From NCBI GenBank assembly GCA_023430885.1, contig JAEYYH010000008.1, positions 17,148 to 81,147 on the forward strand: a stretch of 64,000 bases of DNA, read 5' to 3'. This document shows positions 18,852 to 27,208 of this stretch, in pieces. The notes beneath the pieces were generated by a model. The model was not told where the DNA came from and made no database searches. It saw only the letters and a list, made by a program, of their open reading frames with translations. The translations under genes and the position numbers were made by a program. The DNA comes from Bacillota bacterium (GTDB lineage Bacteria > Bacillota_I > Bacilli_A > RF39 > UBA660). Every line of letters starts with the position of its first letter. Position 1 is the stretch's first letter.

Positions 18852-19010
18852 ATGTTTAGACAATTTATAACGTCTATCGATTATGCAAAGTTGATAAAAA
18901 TGCAAGCTAGCCAGCCAGCTCCATTTGAAGGAGTTGTAAGAATTGAAAAAAGTTCTAAAGCAATGGTAGCTTCTAAAGCAAAAACAAAGACTTTAGGTCG
19001 TAGAAGATAA
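18852..19010 (+). CDS. Small basic protein of unknown function between rpmG and efp
   Basis: A 52-residue ORF with its own AAGGTGATATT site starts MFRQFITSIDYAKLIKMQ and ends TLGRRR. It is tightly packed after rpmG and 15 bases before efp, with ribosomal-style base use. Not recognised. The basic tail and location suggest a ribosome-associated protein (inference). Confidence 0.65.
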   Translation: MFRQFITSIDYAKLIKMQASQPAPFEGVVRIEKSSKAMVASKAKTKTLGRRR

Positions 19011-19025
19011 TCAAGGAGGAATAAA

Positions 19026-19583
19026 ATGGTTAATGTTAACGATATTAAAAATGGAATGACAATTATATATGAAGATCAATTATTCATAGTACTTGATTTC
19101 GGCCATGTTAAGCCTGGTAAGGGTGCAGCTTTTGTAAAAACAAAACTTAAAAATTTAAGAACGGGTTCAATTGTTGAAAAAACATTTAATTCAAGTACAA
19201 AAGTAGAAAAAGCTATGATTGAAAAACAATCAATGCAATATTTATATGCAAATGGTGACGATTTCAATTTTATGAATATGGATTCATTTGAACAAATTGA
19301 TTTAACAAATGATCAAATTGGTGATGATGCTAAATATTTAAAAGAAGGAATTAGTGTATTTATAACATTCTTCCAAGGAGAAATGTTAGGGATGGAACTA
19401 CCTGATAAGATTGAATATGTGGTAGACAAAACTGAACCAGCTGTTAAAGGTAACACAACTAATAATGCTTTAAAAGATGCTTATATGGACAATGGTTTAA
19501 AAGTAAAAGTACCATTATTTATAGCAGAAGGCGAAAAAGTTGTTATATCAACAAAAGATGGTAAATATGATTCAAGAGCATAA
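19026..19583 (+). CDS. efp: Elongation factor P
   Basis: Relieves ribosome stalling at polyproline stretches. Seen: N-terminal MVNVNDIKNGMTIIYEDQLFIVLDFGHVKPGKGAAFVKTKLKN, with the loop Lys in the HVKPGKGAAF motif, and the C-terminal VPLFIAEGEKVVISTKDGKYDSRA. Length 185 is normal. An AAGGAGG site precedes the start. A T-run follows. Confidence 0.97.
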   Translation: MVNVNDIKNGMTIIYEDQLFIVLDFGHVKPGKGAAFVKTKLKNLRTGSIVEKTFNSSTKVEKAMIEKQSMQYLYANGDDFNFMNMDSFEQIDLTNDQIGDDAKYLKEGISVFITFFQGEMLGMELPDKIEYVVDKTEPAVKGNTTNNALKDAYMDNGLKVKVPLFIAEGEKVVISTKDGKYDSRA

Positions 19584-19673
19584 TTTTGTGCTTTTTTTTT
19601 CTTTATTTTTTTCTTGATTAACATATTTTCGTGTAGTATACTGTAAATAGACTATTTTGTGGTGAGGTAAAAA

Positions 19674-20474
19674 ATGACTATTAAATTAACTGAAGAAAAA
19701 TATAAAAAACTAAAAAAAGAAGTCGCTAAAAATAGGCAATTAATTAGTCTAAATGACTCGAATATAAAAGAAAAAGAAAAACAAGTAATGGATCATGCTG
19801 ATTCATTACTCTTTGATAATGATGAAGAAAAGCAATTTTATATTGCAAATTTTTTAATACCAGATGATAAACTTTTTTATGAAACTTATCTGGAAAATGG
19901 AAAGAATTTAAAAAAATGTGCTGATGTATTTGGAGTATCATCTAATATAGTTTTAGCAAGAGCATTTGAACTTGGAAAATATCAAGAATACATGTCAAAG
20001 ATAGTTGATGAGAAGGGTGAACGAGTAATGAGTGAGATAGAAATTATAGATGCTTTTCCTATTGCAGAAAAAGCTGATGATAAACAAAGTGAAAAAGTCA
20101 TAGATAAACATGTTGAGGATGATACATTAAAAGCAATAAATAGAATTAACCAATTATTTGAATCTAATTTACATCAAGAAGAAATGATTTTGAATCAATC
20201 TAAAACAATAGAAAATCAAAATCAAGAGATTAGTACTTTAGAGTCTTCTATAAAAGATAAAGATACTATCATCGCGGGATTAAAAGAAACAATTAAGAAA
20301 AAAGAGGAACAAATCCGTGACGATGAAAAAACAATTCGTGAAATGGAAGAAGAAATTGAAAGTTATAGAAGAATGATAAAAGAGCTTACTCCATACCGCG
20401 ATAATTATAAGAAAATAATAGGTTTTTTGGATAAAAGTATTGTAAAAGAAGAAAATCAAGCAAAAAGTGCATAA
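19674..20474 (+). CDS. Coiled-coil protein with a degenerate ImmA/IrrE-like segment
   Basis: Residues about 50-105 (EEKQFYIANFLIPDDKLFYETYLEN... DVFGVSSNIVLARAFELG) look like the C-terminal half of ImmA/IrrE metallopeptidases. The HExxH zinc motif that normally precedes it is absent, so no peptidase activity is expected. A long coiled coil occupies about residues 150-250. The function is unknown; a protein-binding role is inferred. Confidence 0.6.
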   Translation: MTIKLTEEKYKKLKKEVAKNRQLISLNDSNIKEKEKQVMDHADSLLFDNDEEKQFYIANFLIPDDKLFYETYLENGKNLKKCADVFGVSSNIVLARAFELGKYQEYMSKIVDEKGERVMSEIEIIDAFPIAEKADDKQSEKVIDKHVEDDTLKAINRINQLFESNLHQEEMILNQSKTIENQNQEISTLESSIKDKDTIIAGLKETIKKKEEQIRDDEKTIREMEEEIESYRRMIKELTPYRDNYKKIIGFLDKSIVKEENQAKSA

Positions 20475-20499
20475 AATAGGCGATAATACTAATAAATAC

Positions 20500-20528
20500 T
20501 TGACAAAACAATATATTAATTATATAAT
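20500..20528 (+). promoter_or_regulatory. Consensus sigma-A promoter of the infC operon
   Basis: TTGACA at 20500-20505, 17-base spacer, TATAAT at 20523-20528: a perfect vegetative promoter. Confidence 0.85.
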
Positions 20529-20534
20529 CAAAGA

Positions 20535-20694
20535 CGTACAAAGAGGAAAGAAGAAGTATCCACTTCTCACCTGATAGCCAAAGGGTTATAGGTAAAATGC
20601 CGATAATTTATTTATCTTATACTATAGGATAATATTAAATTGGTTTTTAAGTGGATACATTCGTGTATTCACTTTTTTATTGGAGGTGCTTAGT
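20535..20694 (+). promoter_or_regulatory. infC leader: L20-leader-like transcription attenuator
   Basis: A 160-base leader precedes infC. GTATCCACTT at 20556-20565 is perfectly complementary to AAGTGGATAC at 20649-20658. The second copy is also the 5' arm of a terminator (20651-20659 with 20664-20672, then TTTTTT). The two foldings are therefore mutually exclusive: antiterminator or terminator. This is how the Bacillus infC-rpmI-rplT leader works under L20 control. Identification as the L20 leader family is inferred from layout and position. Confidence 0.75.
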
Positions 20695-21228
20695 ATAGCA
20701 ATTAAACAAAAAGATTTGTATATTAATGAACAAATCAGAGCAAAAGAAGTAATGGTAATTGGTCCAAATGGAGAGCAATTAGGTCTTAAGGGTATAAAAG
20801 ATGCCTTAACACTTGCAAGTTATGCAGGATTTGACTTGGTTCTTATTAGTCCTACAAGTAATCCACAAGTTTGTAAAATAATGGATTATAACAAGTTCAA
20901 ATATGAATCAAAAAAGAAAAATAAAGAAAATATGAAAAAGCAACGTGAAACAAATTTAGAAATGAAAGAATATCGTTTATCTGTAACAATCGATGTAGCT
21001 GATTTCCAAACTAGAGTTCGTAATGCTAGTAAATATTTGGAAAAAGGTCATAAAATTAAAGTATCTGTTAAGTTTAGAGGAAGAGAAATGGCTCATTCTG
21101 AGCTTGGAAAAGATGTTTTGCTTCGATTTGCAAATGCTGTAGTGGATATAGCAACTATTGAAACTCCACCTAAGATGGAAGGCCGCTACATGAATATGAT
21201 ACTAATGCCAACAACAAAAGAAAAATAG
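20695..21228 (+). CDS. infC: Translation initiation factor IF-3, AUA start codon
   Basis: Binds the 30S subunit and checks initiation codons. The core INEQIRAKEVMVIGPNGEQLGLKGI and the C-terminal domain with KEYRLSVTIDVADFQTRVRNA are diagnostic. GGAGGTG at 20682-20688 sits eight bases before an ATA at 20695, giving (M)AIKQKDLYINEQ. No ATG, GTG or TTG is placed correctly; the TTG at 20680 overlaps the ribosome site. Rare AUU/AUA/AUC starts are characteristic of infC, because IF-3 itself discriminates against them and so limits its own synthesis. Confidence 0.92.
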   Translation: MAIKQKDLYINEQIRAKEVMVIGPNGEQLGLKGIKDALTLASYAGFDLVLISPTSNPQVCKIMDYNKFKYESKKKNKENMKKQRETNLEMKEYRLSVTIDVADFQTRVRNASKYLEKGHKIKVSVKFRGREMAHSELGKDVLLRFANAVVDIATIETPPKMEGRYMNMILMPTTKEK

Positions 21229-21239
21229 GAGGAATTATT

Positions 21240-21428
21240 ATGCCAAAATTAAAAACACACAAAGGAACTAGAAAAGTTCTTAACGTTCGTGATGGTGGAT
21301 CTATTTCTATAGGTCATCCAAGTACTAGACATAATACTGGTAAAAAGAATACTGCTGCTAGTAGAGCAGGAAGAAGTAGAGCTGCTTTAAACAATTCTGA
21401 TTACAAGAGAATTAAAACACTAATATAA
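21240..21428 (+). CDS. rpmI: 50S ribosomal protein L35
   Basis: MPKLKTHKGTRKVLNVRDGGSISIGHPSTRHNTGKK and the ending SDYKRIKTLI match L35 (62 residues). The AGGAGG site lies just after the infC stop. Second gene of the IF-3 operon. Confidence 0.95.
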   Translation: MPKLKTHKGTRKVLNVRDGGSISIGHPSTRHNTGKKNTAASRAGRSRAALNNSDYKRIKTLI

Positions 21429-21463
21429 TATAATTTAACACAAAAAAATAGGAGGAAAAAAAT

Positions 21464-21997
21464 ATGACAAGAGTTAAAGGTGGCACAATCAGTCGTGCTC
21501 GTCATAAAAAAATATTAGACCAAGCCAAAGGTTACTTTGGTAGTAAACATAGAATTTTCAGTAGTGCTAAAGAACAAGTAATGCATTCTGGAAAATATGC
21601 TTATAGAGATAGAAGACAAAAGAAGAGAGATTTTAGAAAATTATGGATTACAAGAATTAATGCTGCTTGCCGTGCAAACGACATTAGTTACTCTAAATTC
21701 ATTAACGGTTTATTAAAAGCTAACATTGATATGAACAGAAAAGTACTTTCTGAATTAGCTATTGATAATGCTGCTGCATTTACAGAATTAGTAAATATTG
21801 CTAAAGCTGCATTAGAAGGAACTTTAAAAGAAGAAGTAGTTAAAGCTGCTCCTGCTAAAAAAGTAGCTTCAGTTAAAGAAGAAAAAGCTGACTTATCTGC
21901 TATGACAGTTGCTGAATTACGTGAAATGGCAAAAGCTAAAGATGTAACAGGCGCTTCAACAATGAAGAAAGCTGAATTAATCGATGCATTAAAATAA
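21464..21997 (+). CDS. rplT: 50S ribosomal protein L20 with a C-terminal SAP/Rho-N-like extension
   Basis: The core of about 118 residues ([55 protein letters not shown] end) is standard L20. About 58 extra residues follow. They consist of an Ala/Lys/Val linker and a terminal [18 protein letters not shown]... [11 protein letters not shown] motif that resembles the SAP or Rho N-terminal helix-extended-loop-helix fold. A short terminator (ACCATAAGGTTATTTTTT) closes the operon. L20 is the expected autoregulator of the leader upstream. Confidence 0.93.
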   Translation: MTRVKGGTISRARHKKILDQAKGYFGSKHRIFSSAKEQVMHSGKYAYRDRRQKKRDFRKLWITRINAACRANDISYSKFINGLLKANIDMNRKVLSELAIDNAAAFTELVNIAKAALEGTLKEEVVKAAPAKKVASVKEEKADLSAMTVAELREMAKAKDVTGASTMKKAELIDALK

Positions 21998-22016
21998 CCA
22001 TAAGGTTATTTTTTTT
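21998..22016 (+). terminator. Terminator of the infC-rpmI-rplT operon
   Basis: ACC ATAAGGTTATTTTTTTTG: a short AACC/GGTT hairpin followed by eight T. Confidence 0.55.
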
Positions 22017-22020
22017 GCCA

Positions 22021-22049
22021 TTGACAAGAACAAATGTTTGTTATATAAT
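22021..22049 (+). promoter_or_regulatory. Consensus promoter with an embedded SOS (LexA)-like box
   Basis: TTGACA (22021), 17-base spacer, TATAAT (22044). The spacer contains AGAACAAATGTTTG (22026-22039), which matches the Gram-positive SOS box CGAACRNRYGTTYC at 12 of 14 positions, the two outermost bases differing. A LexA dimer there would block the promoter. Confidence 0.55.
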
Positions 22050-22078
22050 TATCATACAGTAGAAGTGGAGAAGTAAAT

Positions 22079-22597
22079 ATGAGAAACCTTTATATAGACT
22101 TTGATGGTGTTATAATGAATACTATTGAAATTAGTTATTCAGAATTAAAAAAAATAGGCTTAGATGATAAAGATCCTAAAGATCAAAAGGCAGTAAGGAA
22201 ATATTATGCTGAACTTGATTGGAATATATTATTAAATGAAAAAGCATCTATTATTAATGATGCAATGAATTGTATACAGCAAATTCTTGACAGTAAATTA
22301 TATGAGGTCACTATTTTATCTCATGTTAATTCTCTTCAAGAAGCAATAGAAAAAGTAAAATATATCAGAAAATATTTTAGAGATATAACTGTCATTCCAG
22401 TTCCAAGAGAAATATCTAAAACTGAAATGGTTCATACAGAAGGTGATATTCTTGTTGATGACTATGTAGGAAATTTACAAGAGTGGAAAGATGCTGGGGG
22501 AATTGGTATAAAATTCTCTACTAAATTAAATGGTAAAGGTTTTGTAGTAATAGATAAATTAGATCAACTATTAGATATATCATTATTAGGAGAATAA
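22079..22597 (+). CDS. HAD-like hydrolase, 5'-nucleotidase type
   Basis: Starts MRNLYIDFDGVIMNT, the HAD motif I with D-F-D-G-V. Later: YEVTILSHVNS as motif II-like and GDILVDDYVGNLQEWKDAGG as the motif IV acidic pair. Length 172 suits the small 5'-nucleotidase-like subfamily. Substrate not predictable. It is the first gene of a unit running to 24934, though a hairpin after it may reduce read-through. Confidence 0.75.
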   Translation: MRNLYIDFDGVIMNTIEISYSELKKIGLDDKDPKDQKAVRKYYAELDWNILLNEKASIINDAMNCIQQILDSKLYEVTILSHVNSLQEAIEKVKYIRKYFRDITVIPVPREISKTEMVHTEGDILVDDYVGNLQEWKDAGGIGIKFSTKLNGKGFVVIDKLDQLLDISLLGE

Positions 22598-22624
22598 AAT
22601 TACATTTTCAAATAATGTAATTTT
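22596..22624 (+). terminator. Hairpin after HAD gene
   Basis: AAAATTACATT and AATGTAATTTT form an 11-base stem with a seven-base loop, then TTTTC. It ends the HAD unit or attenuates the downstream genes. Confidence 0.6.
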
Positions 22625-22677
22625 CTTATATATAAATCTATTTATATGTTAGAATATATTATAGGGATAGTGATTGA

Positions 22678-23265
22678 ATGGAACAAATAATTAATCAAAT
22701 AATTGAAAATTTAGAGCAATTAGTTATAAGCTCACCACCTTATTTAGGTGTACTTATAGGTATGTTCGTTATAGTATTAGAATCTATGTTACCAATGCTT
22801 CCACTGGCTGTATTTATTGCTTTAAATATGGTGCTATTTGGTAATTTAGCGGGTTTTATTATGTCGTGGGTGGCAACTATTATTGGTTGCATTCTTATGT
22901 TTACTATATCAAGAAAATATTTTAGCAATTTTTTTGAACGAAAAACAAAAAATTCAAAAAAAGTTAAAAACCTTATGAATATAATTAATAAGATGGAATT
23001 TTCGACTTTAGTAATAATTACTGCACTTCCATTCACACCTGCATTTTTAATTAATATTGCAGCAGGTTTATCAAAAATGAGTTATAAAAAATTTATATTG
23101 AACATATTAATATCTAAGATAGCTGTAATATATTTCTGGGGATATATTGGAACTACATTTTTAGACAGCCTAAATGATATGGGCGTTCTTATAAAATTAG
23201 GTATATTATTAGGAGGAACTTACATATTATCTAAAGTGATTATGAAAAAAAATAAAATTGAATAG
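22678..23265 (+). CDS. DedA/VTT-domain membrane protein
   Basis: A 195-residue polytopic protein with the DedA/VTT features: FVIVLESMLPMLPLAVFIALN (re-entrant E...P...P motif), and later ITALPFTPAFLINIAAGLSKMSYKKF, matching the F/G-x-x-P-x-x-x-x-N-x-x-A-G pattern of VTT proteins. Family members flip or transport phospholipids and lipid carriers such as undecaprenyl phosphate. It is 9 bases ahead of rmuC. Confidence 0.82.
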   Translation: MEQIINQIIENLEQLVISSPPYLGVLIGMFVIVLESMLPMLPLAVFIALNMVLFGNLAGFIMSWVATIIGCILMFTISRKYFSNFFERKTKNSKKVKNLMNIINKMEFSTLVIITALPFTPAFLINIAAGLSKMSYKKFILNILISKIAVIYFWGYIGTTFLDSLNDMGVLIKLGILLGGTYILSKVIMKKNKIE

Positions 23266-23274
23266 GAGGAAAAT

Positions 23275-24345
23275 ATGGATTATATAATAATTGGACTACT
23301 TATTTTACTTATAATTTTAGTAGTTATATCTATTACTAAAAATATTAACGAATCTAATATAACAGAAAGACTTGGAAGAGTTGAAACAAATACAATCAAA
23401 GAGCTTGGTGAGTTTAAATCTTCACTTAGTCGTGATATGAATGAAGATTTTACTAAACTTAATACTAGTATGGAAGAAAAACTACGTTTAATAAATGATA
23501 GAGTAAATGAAAGATTAGATCAAAATTTTGAAAAAACTAATAAAACTTTTACTTCAGTTTTGGAGAGATTAAGTAAGATAGATGAAGCTCAAAAGAAAAT
23601 AGATAATTTATCTAATGATATAGTTTCACTTCAAGGAGTTCTTACTGATAAAAAATCTAGAGGTATATTTGGGGAAGTTAATCTTAAAAATATAATGGTC
23701 AATGTTTTTGGCGAAAACAATGATAAAATATATAAAATGCAATATGGTTTTAATAATGGGACTATTGCAGATTGTGTTTTATTTGCACCAGAACCCCTAG
23801 GTACAATAGCTATAGATTCTAAGTTTCCACTTGAAAATTATCAGAAAATGATTGATAAAAAAAATAGTCCTGATATCAGATTACAATCAGAAAAATTATT
23901 TAAAGCTGATATGAAAAAACATATTGATGCTATTTCTAGTAAATACATAATACCAGAAGTAACATCAGATCAAGCAATTTTATTTTTACCAGCCGAAGCG
24001 ATATTTGCAGAAGTTAATGCATATCATGCTGATTTAATTCAGTATGCTTATAAGAAAAGAATTTGGATAACAAGTCCAACTACTTTAATTAGTACATTAA
24101 CAACAATTCAAGTAATACTTAAAAATATTGAAAGAGATAAGAATACAAATATCATTCGCCGTGAATTAAATTTATTAGGAGAAGATTTTAAACGTTATAA
24201 AGATAGATGGGATAAGCTTTATAGAAGTATTGAAACAGTATCAAAAGATGTTAAAGATATTCATACAACAACTAATAAAATTACTAATCGTTTTGACACA
24301 ATTAGTAGCGGAGAGGTGAAACAAATCGAATATGAGGAAAATTAA
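23275..24345 (+). CDS. rmuC: DNA recombination protein RmuC
   Basis: RmuC limits sequence inversion and has a nuclease-like fold. It has an N-terminal membrane helix (IIIGLLILLIILVVISI), a coiled coil of about 100 residues, and the RmuC core: KKSRGIFGEVNLKNI, IAIDSKFPLENYQKM, ATEAIFAEV-type stretch (LPAEAIFAEVNAYH) and ITSPTTLISTLTTIQVI. Length 356 is normal. It overlaps the next gene by 14 bases. Confidence 0.93.
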   Translation: MDYIIIGLLILLIILVVISITKNINESNITERLGRVETNTIKELGEFKSSLSRDMNEDFTKLNTSMEEKLRLINDRVNERLDQNFEKTNKTFTSVLERLSKIDEAQKKIDNLSNDIVSLQGVLTDKKSRGIFGEVNLKNIMVNVFGENNDKIYKMQYGFNNGTIADCVLFAPEPLGTIAIDSKFPLENYQKMIDKKNSPDIRLQSEKLFKADMKKHIDAISSKYIIPEVTSDQAILFLPAEAIFAEVNAYHADLIQYAYKKRIWITSPTTLISTLTTIQVILKNIERDKNTNIIRRELNLLGEDFKRYKDRWDKLYRSIETVSKDVKDIHTTTNKITNRFDTISSGEVKQIEYEEN

Positions 24346-24934
24346 TATTCTGCTAAAAGTAGTTTCAATTATTATAGGGTTAGTAGTAGGCATAAATCAG
24401 GTTATACATGGTTTCCCTGCGGGAGAAATTATTATTTCTTTTTCCTTAATAATAATAGTATTAATGCCAAATATTTTAAGAAGATTTAATTTTAGAATAA
24501 CACCATCAATTGAATTTATATATTTATTTTTTATTTTTGTTGCACAGGCACTTGGTTCTGTTCTTAATTTTTATCAAACATTTTATTTTTATGACAAAGC
24601 AGTACACTTTTTATCAGGTGTAGTTGATTCTTTTGCTGCGATATTTATATTAGTTAAGTTTCATAAATATAATGAAAAGAATCTTGCTTTTAACTGCATA
24701 ATGATAATATTTACTGTTATGGCTATAGCTGGATTTTGGGAGATTTTTGAATATACGGGTAACTTATTATTAGGTGGAGATGCTCAAAAAGTAGTAGCTA
24801 CAGGTGTTAATGATACAATGACTGATATTATTGTAGCGTTACTAGGCTCAATTTTAGTATGTATAGCTTATTTATATGAACAAGAGAATAACAAAAAAAT
24901 GTTAATTGAAAGATTTATTACAGAAGTAAGGTAA
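24332..24934 (+). CDS. DUF2238/YjdF-like membrane protein
   Basis: Six or so membrane segments. Conserved polar residues of the YjdF/DUF2238 type are seen: YDKAVHFLSGV, WEIFEYTGN and NDTMTDIIVALLGS. Function of the family is unknown. It is translationally coupled to rmuC. Confidence 0.75.
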   Translation: MRKINILLKVVSIIIGLVVGINQVIHGFPAGEIIISFSLIIIVLMPNILRRFNFRITPSIEFIYLFFIFVAQALGSVLNFYQTFYFYDKAVHFLSGVVDSFAAIFILVKFHKYNEKNLAFNCIMIIFTVMAIAGFWEIFEYTGNLLLGGDAQKVVATGVNDTMTDIIVALLGSILVCIAYLYEQENNKKMLIERFITEVR

Positions 24935-24948
24935 TAAATCTTTTTTTT
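24911..24948 (+). terminator. Terminator of the HAD-DedA-rmuC operon
   Basis: AGATTTATTA and TAATAAATCT are perfect ten-base arms followed by eight T; the 5' arm lies in the coding end of the last gene. Confidence 0.8.
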
Positions 24949-25004
24949 GTAAAATACTATATTTTTTTGAAAATTTATTGTATCATAAAATTAGGGGGTA
25001 GTAT

Positions 25005-27140
25005 ATGAAACAACAAATATTAGATTTACTTGATAATTCTAAAGCTTATACTGTTAAAGAAATAACAGATGCTTTAGATATTCCAAATGAAAACGAAACT
25101 AGACAGATATTAGGCGAGATGTGCGATAGTTTGGATTTGTTTCAGACGAAAAAGAATAAATATATTCTTTTTAAAAATTGTCCACTAAAAAAAGGAACAA
25201 TTTCAATAGCTAAAGGTGGTTATGGCTTTGTTAATTTTGGTGAGTCAACAGATGCTTTTATTCCAGCTAGGAATTTAAATGGAGCTATGGATGGTGATAC
25301 TGTTGCTATTGAAATAGTTAACAGGGTAAAAGATAAAGTCGAGGCTAAGGTTGTAAAAGTTGTAGCCCATGATTTAATGCCATTAGTAGGCGAAATAGTG
25401 ATTAAAAAAAGAAAAACATATATTTTGCTGGATAACAACAAAAACAACCTTAAAGTGGTACTAGATGGTCAAATAAATGGTATGGTAGATGGTACTAAGG
25501 TTGTAATTAAATTAAAAGATAAAATAGATAAAGATACATATAGTGCTGAAGTAGTGGAAGTATTAGGTCATAAAGATGACCCTGGTGTTGATTTAAAATC
25601 AATAGTAAGACAATATAATATTCCTGATGTATTTCCAGCTGAAGTAGAAGAAGCTTTAAAAAATATACCAGATGAAGTAACTGAAGATGTAGCAAAAGAA
25701 ATGCTAGTTAAAGGTGCTAAAGATTTAAGAAATGAAAATATCTTTACTATTGATGGTGATGATACAAAAGATATTGATGATGCAGCTTCAATAAAGATAC
25801 TTCCAAATGGTAATTATGAACTTAATATTCATATTGCTAATGTATCACATTATGTACCTATAGGTAGTCCAATATGGGAAAATGCCATGAGTAGAGGAAC
25901 TAGTGTTTATATACCAGGCGCAAGTATTCCAATGCTTCCAAGAAAATTATCTAATGGTATATGTTCACTTAATCCAGAAGTAGATAGATTAGCATTGACT
26001 TTCCAAATGGAAATAGATCATAAAGGTCATGTTGTTAACTTTGATACATTTGAAAGTATCATAAATTCTAGAAAACAAATGACATATAAAAATGTTAATA
26101 AAATATTAGAAGAAAATATAATTCCAGAAGGATATGAACCATTTGTAGAAGACTTAAAAATAATGCAAGTTTTAGCCCATATTTTACGTGTTAAAAAAGT
26201 AAAAAGAGGTTTTATTGATTTTGAAATTGATGAAAATAAAATTGAAGTAGATAAAAATGGTAAACCGGTAAATGTAACTTTAAGACCTAGAGGAGAAGCA
26301 GAAAAGCTTATTGAAGACTTTATGGTTCAAACAGGTGAAAGTGCTTCTTGTTATTTAGATATAAAAGATGAACAAAAAGAAGAACCAACTTCTCATGTAT
26401 ATCGTGTTCATGGAGAACCAAAAGAAGAAAAGATAGTGAATTTAAAAGCATTCTTAAATGCTCTTAATTATAAAACTAAGAATTTAGATGAGCTTAGTCC
26501 TTTGCATATGCAAATGCTATTAGAAGAAATGAAAGATAAAAAAGAATACTTAATAATTGCTAGAGAATTACTTAGATGTATGCAAAAAGCAATTTATAGT
26601 ACTAAAAACATTGGTCATTTTGCTTTAGCAAGTTTAAGTGATTGTCAAGTGACTTCTCCAATAAGAAGAGCAGGCGATTTAGTAAATCATGTGCTTATAA
26701 AAGAAAATATCTACGAAAAGAAGAGTAATATAAATTGGAAAAAGCAAATGCCTATTTTAGCAGCAAATGCTTCTGCTACAGAAAGAAATGCAGATTCCTG
26801 TGAAAAAGCAGCCGATAAAATGAAAATGGCCGAATATATGCAAGATCATATTGGTGAAGAGTTTGAGGGAATGATAACTTCACTTACAAAATCTGGTTTC
26901 TTTGTAGAACTATCTAATTTAATAGATGGATTTGTAAGTATTCAAACATTTACAGATGATAAGTATATTTATGATGAAAGTAAATTTTGTTTTATTGGAA
27001 GAGATAATCATAAAAAATATCGTTTAGGTGATAGAGTAACTATCAGAGTAATAGGTGCTAATAAGGCAGCTAGTACAATTGATTTTGAAATCAAATCTAA
27101 AGAAGATATTAAAGTTAAAAAACTAACAAATTTAAAATAA
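25005..27140 (+). CDS. Ribonuclease R paralogue with altered RNB active-site loop
   Basis: Domain order is that of RNase R: N-terminal winged-helix-like part, cold-shock domains, RNB domain from about residue 240 and a C-terminal S1 domain. The four metal-binding aspartates (IDGDDTKDIDDAA, about 250-260) are intact. The loop that in RNase R reads HFTSPIRRYPDL..HR is VTSPIRRAGDLVNHVLI here, losing the His-Phe, the Tyr and the following HR pair. The EDFM region is also altered (VQTGESASCYLD, with an insertion before YRVHGEP). It is followed by a canonical copy, so it is a diverged duplicate. Confidence 0.88.
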   Translation: MKQQILDLLDNSKAYTVKEITDALDIPNENETRQILGEMCDSLDLFQTKKNKYILFKNCPLKKGTISIAKGGYGFVNFGESTDAFIPARNLNGAMDGDTVAIEIVNRVKDKVEAKVVKVVAHDLMPLVGEIVIKKRKTYILLDNNKNNLKVVLDGQINGMVDGTKVVIKLKDKIDKDTYSAEVVEVLGHKDDPGVDLKSIVRQYNIPDVFPAEVEEALKNIPDEVTEDVAKEMLVKGAKDLRNENIFTIDGDDTKDIDDAASIKILPNGNYELNIHIANVSHYVPIGSPIWENAMSRGTSVYIPGASIPMLPRKLSNGICSLNPEVDRLALTFQMEIDHKGHVVNFDTFESIINSRKQMTYKNVNKILEENIIPEGYEPFVEDLKIMQVLAHILRVKKVKRGFIDFEIDENKIEVDKNGKPVNVTLRPRGEAEKLIEDFMVQTGESASCYLDIKDEQKEEPTSHVYRVHGEPKEEKIVNLKAFLNALNYKTKNLDELSPLHMQMLLEEMKDKKEYLIIARELLRCMQKAIYSTKNIGHFALASLSDCQVTSPIRRAGDLVNHVLIKENIYEKKSNINWKKQMPILAANASATERNADSCEKAADKMKMAEYMQDHIGEEFEGMITSLTKSGFFVELSNLIDGFVSIQTFTDDKYIYDESKFCFIGRDNHKKYRLGDRVTIRVIGANKAASTIDFEIKSKEDIKVKKLTNLK

Positions 27141-27150
27141 CAAAAAAATA

Positions 27151-27176
27151 ATATAGCTAAATGCTATATTTTTTTT
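27151..27176 (+). terminator. Terminator between the two RNase R genes
   Basis: ATATAGC and GCTATAT form a seven-base stem followed by a T-run, so the two rnr genes are probably separate units or attenuated. Confidence 0.65.
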
Positions 27177-27208
27177 GCATTTTATAGTATGATAATTATG
27201 GTGATAAT

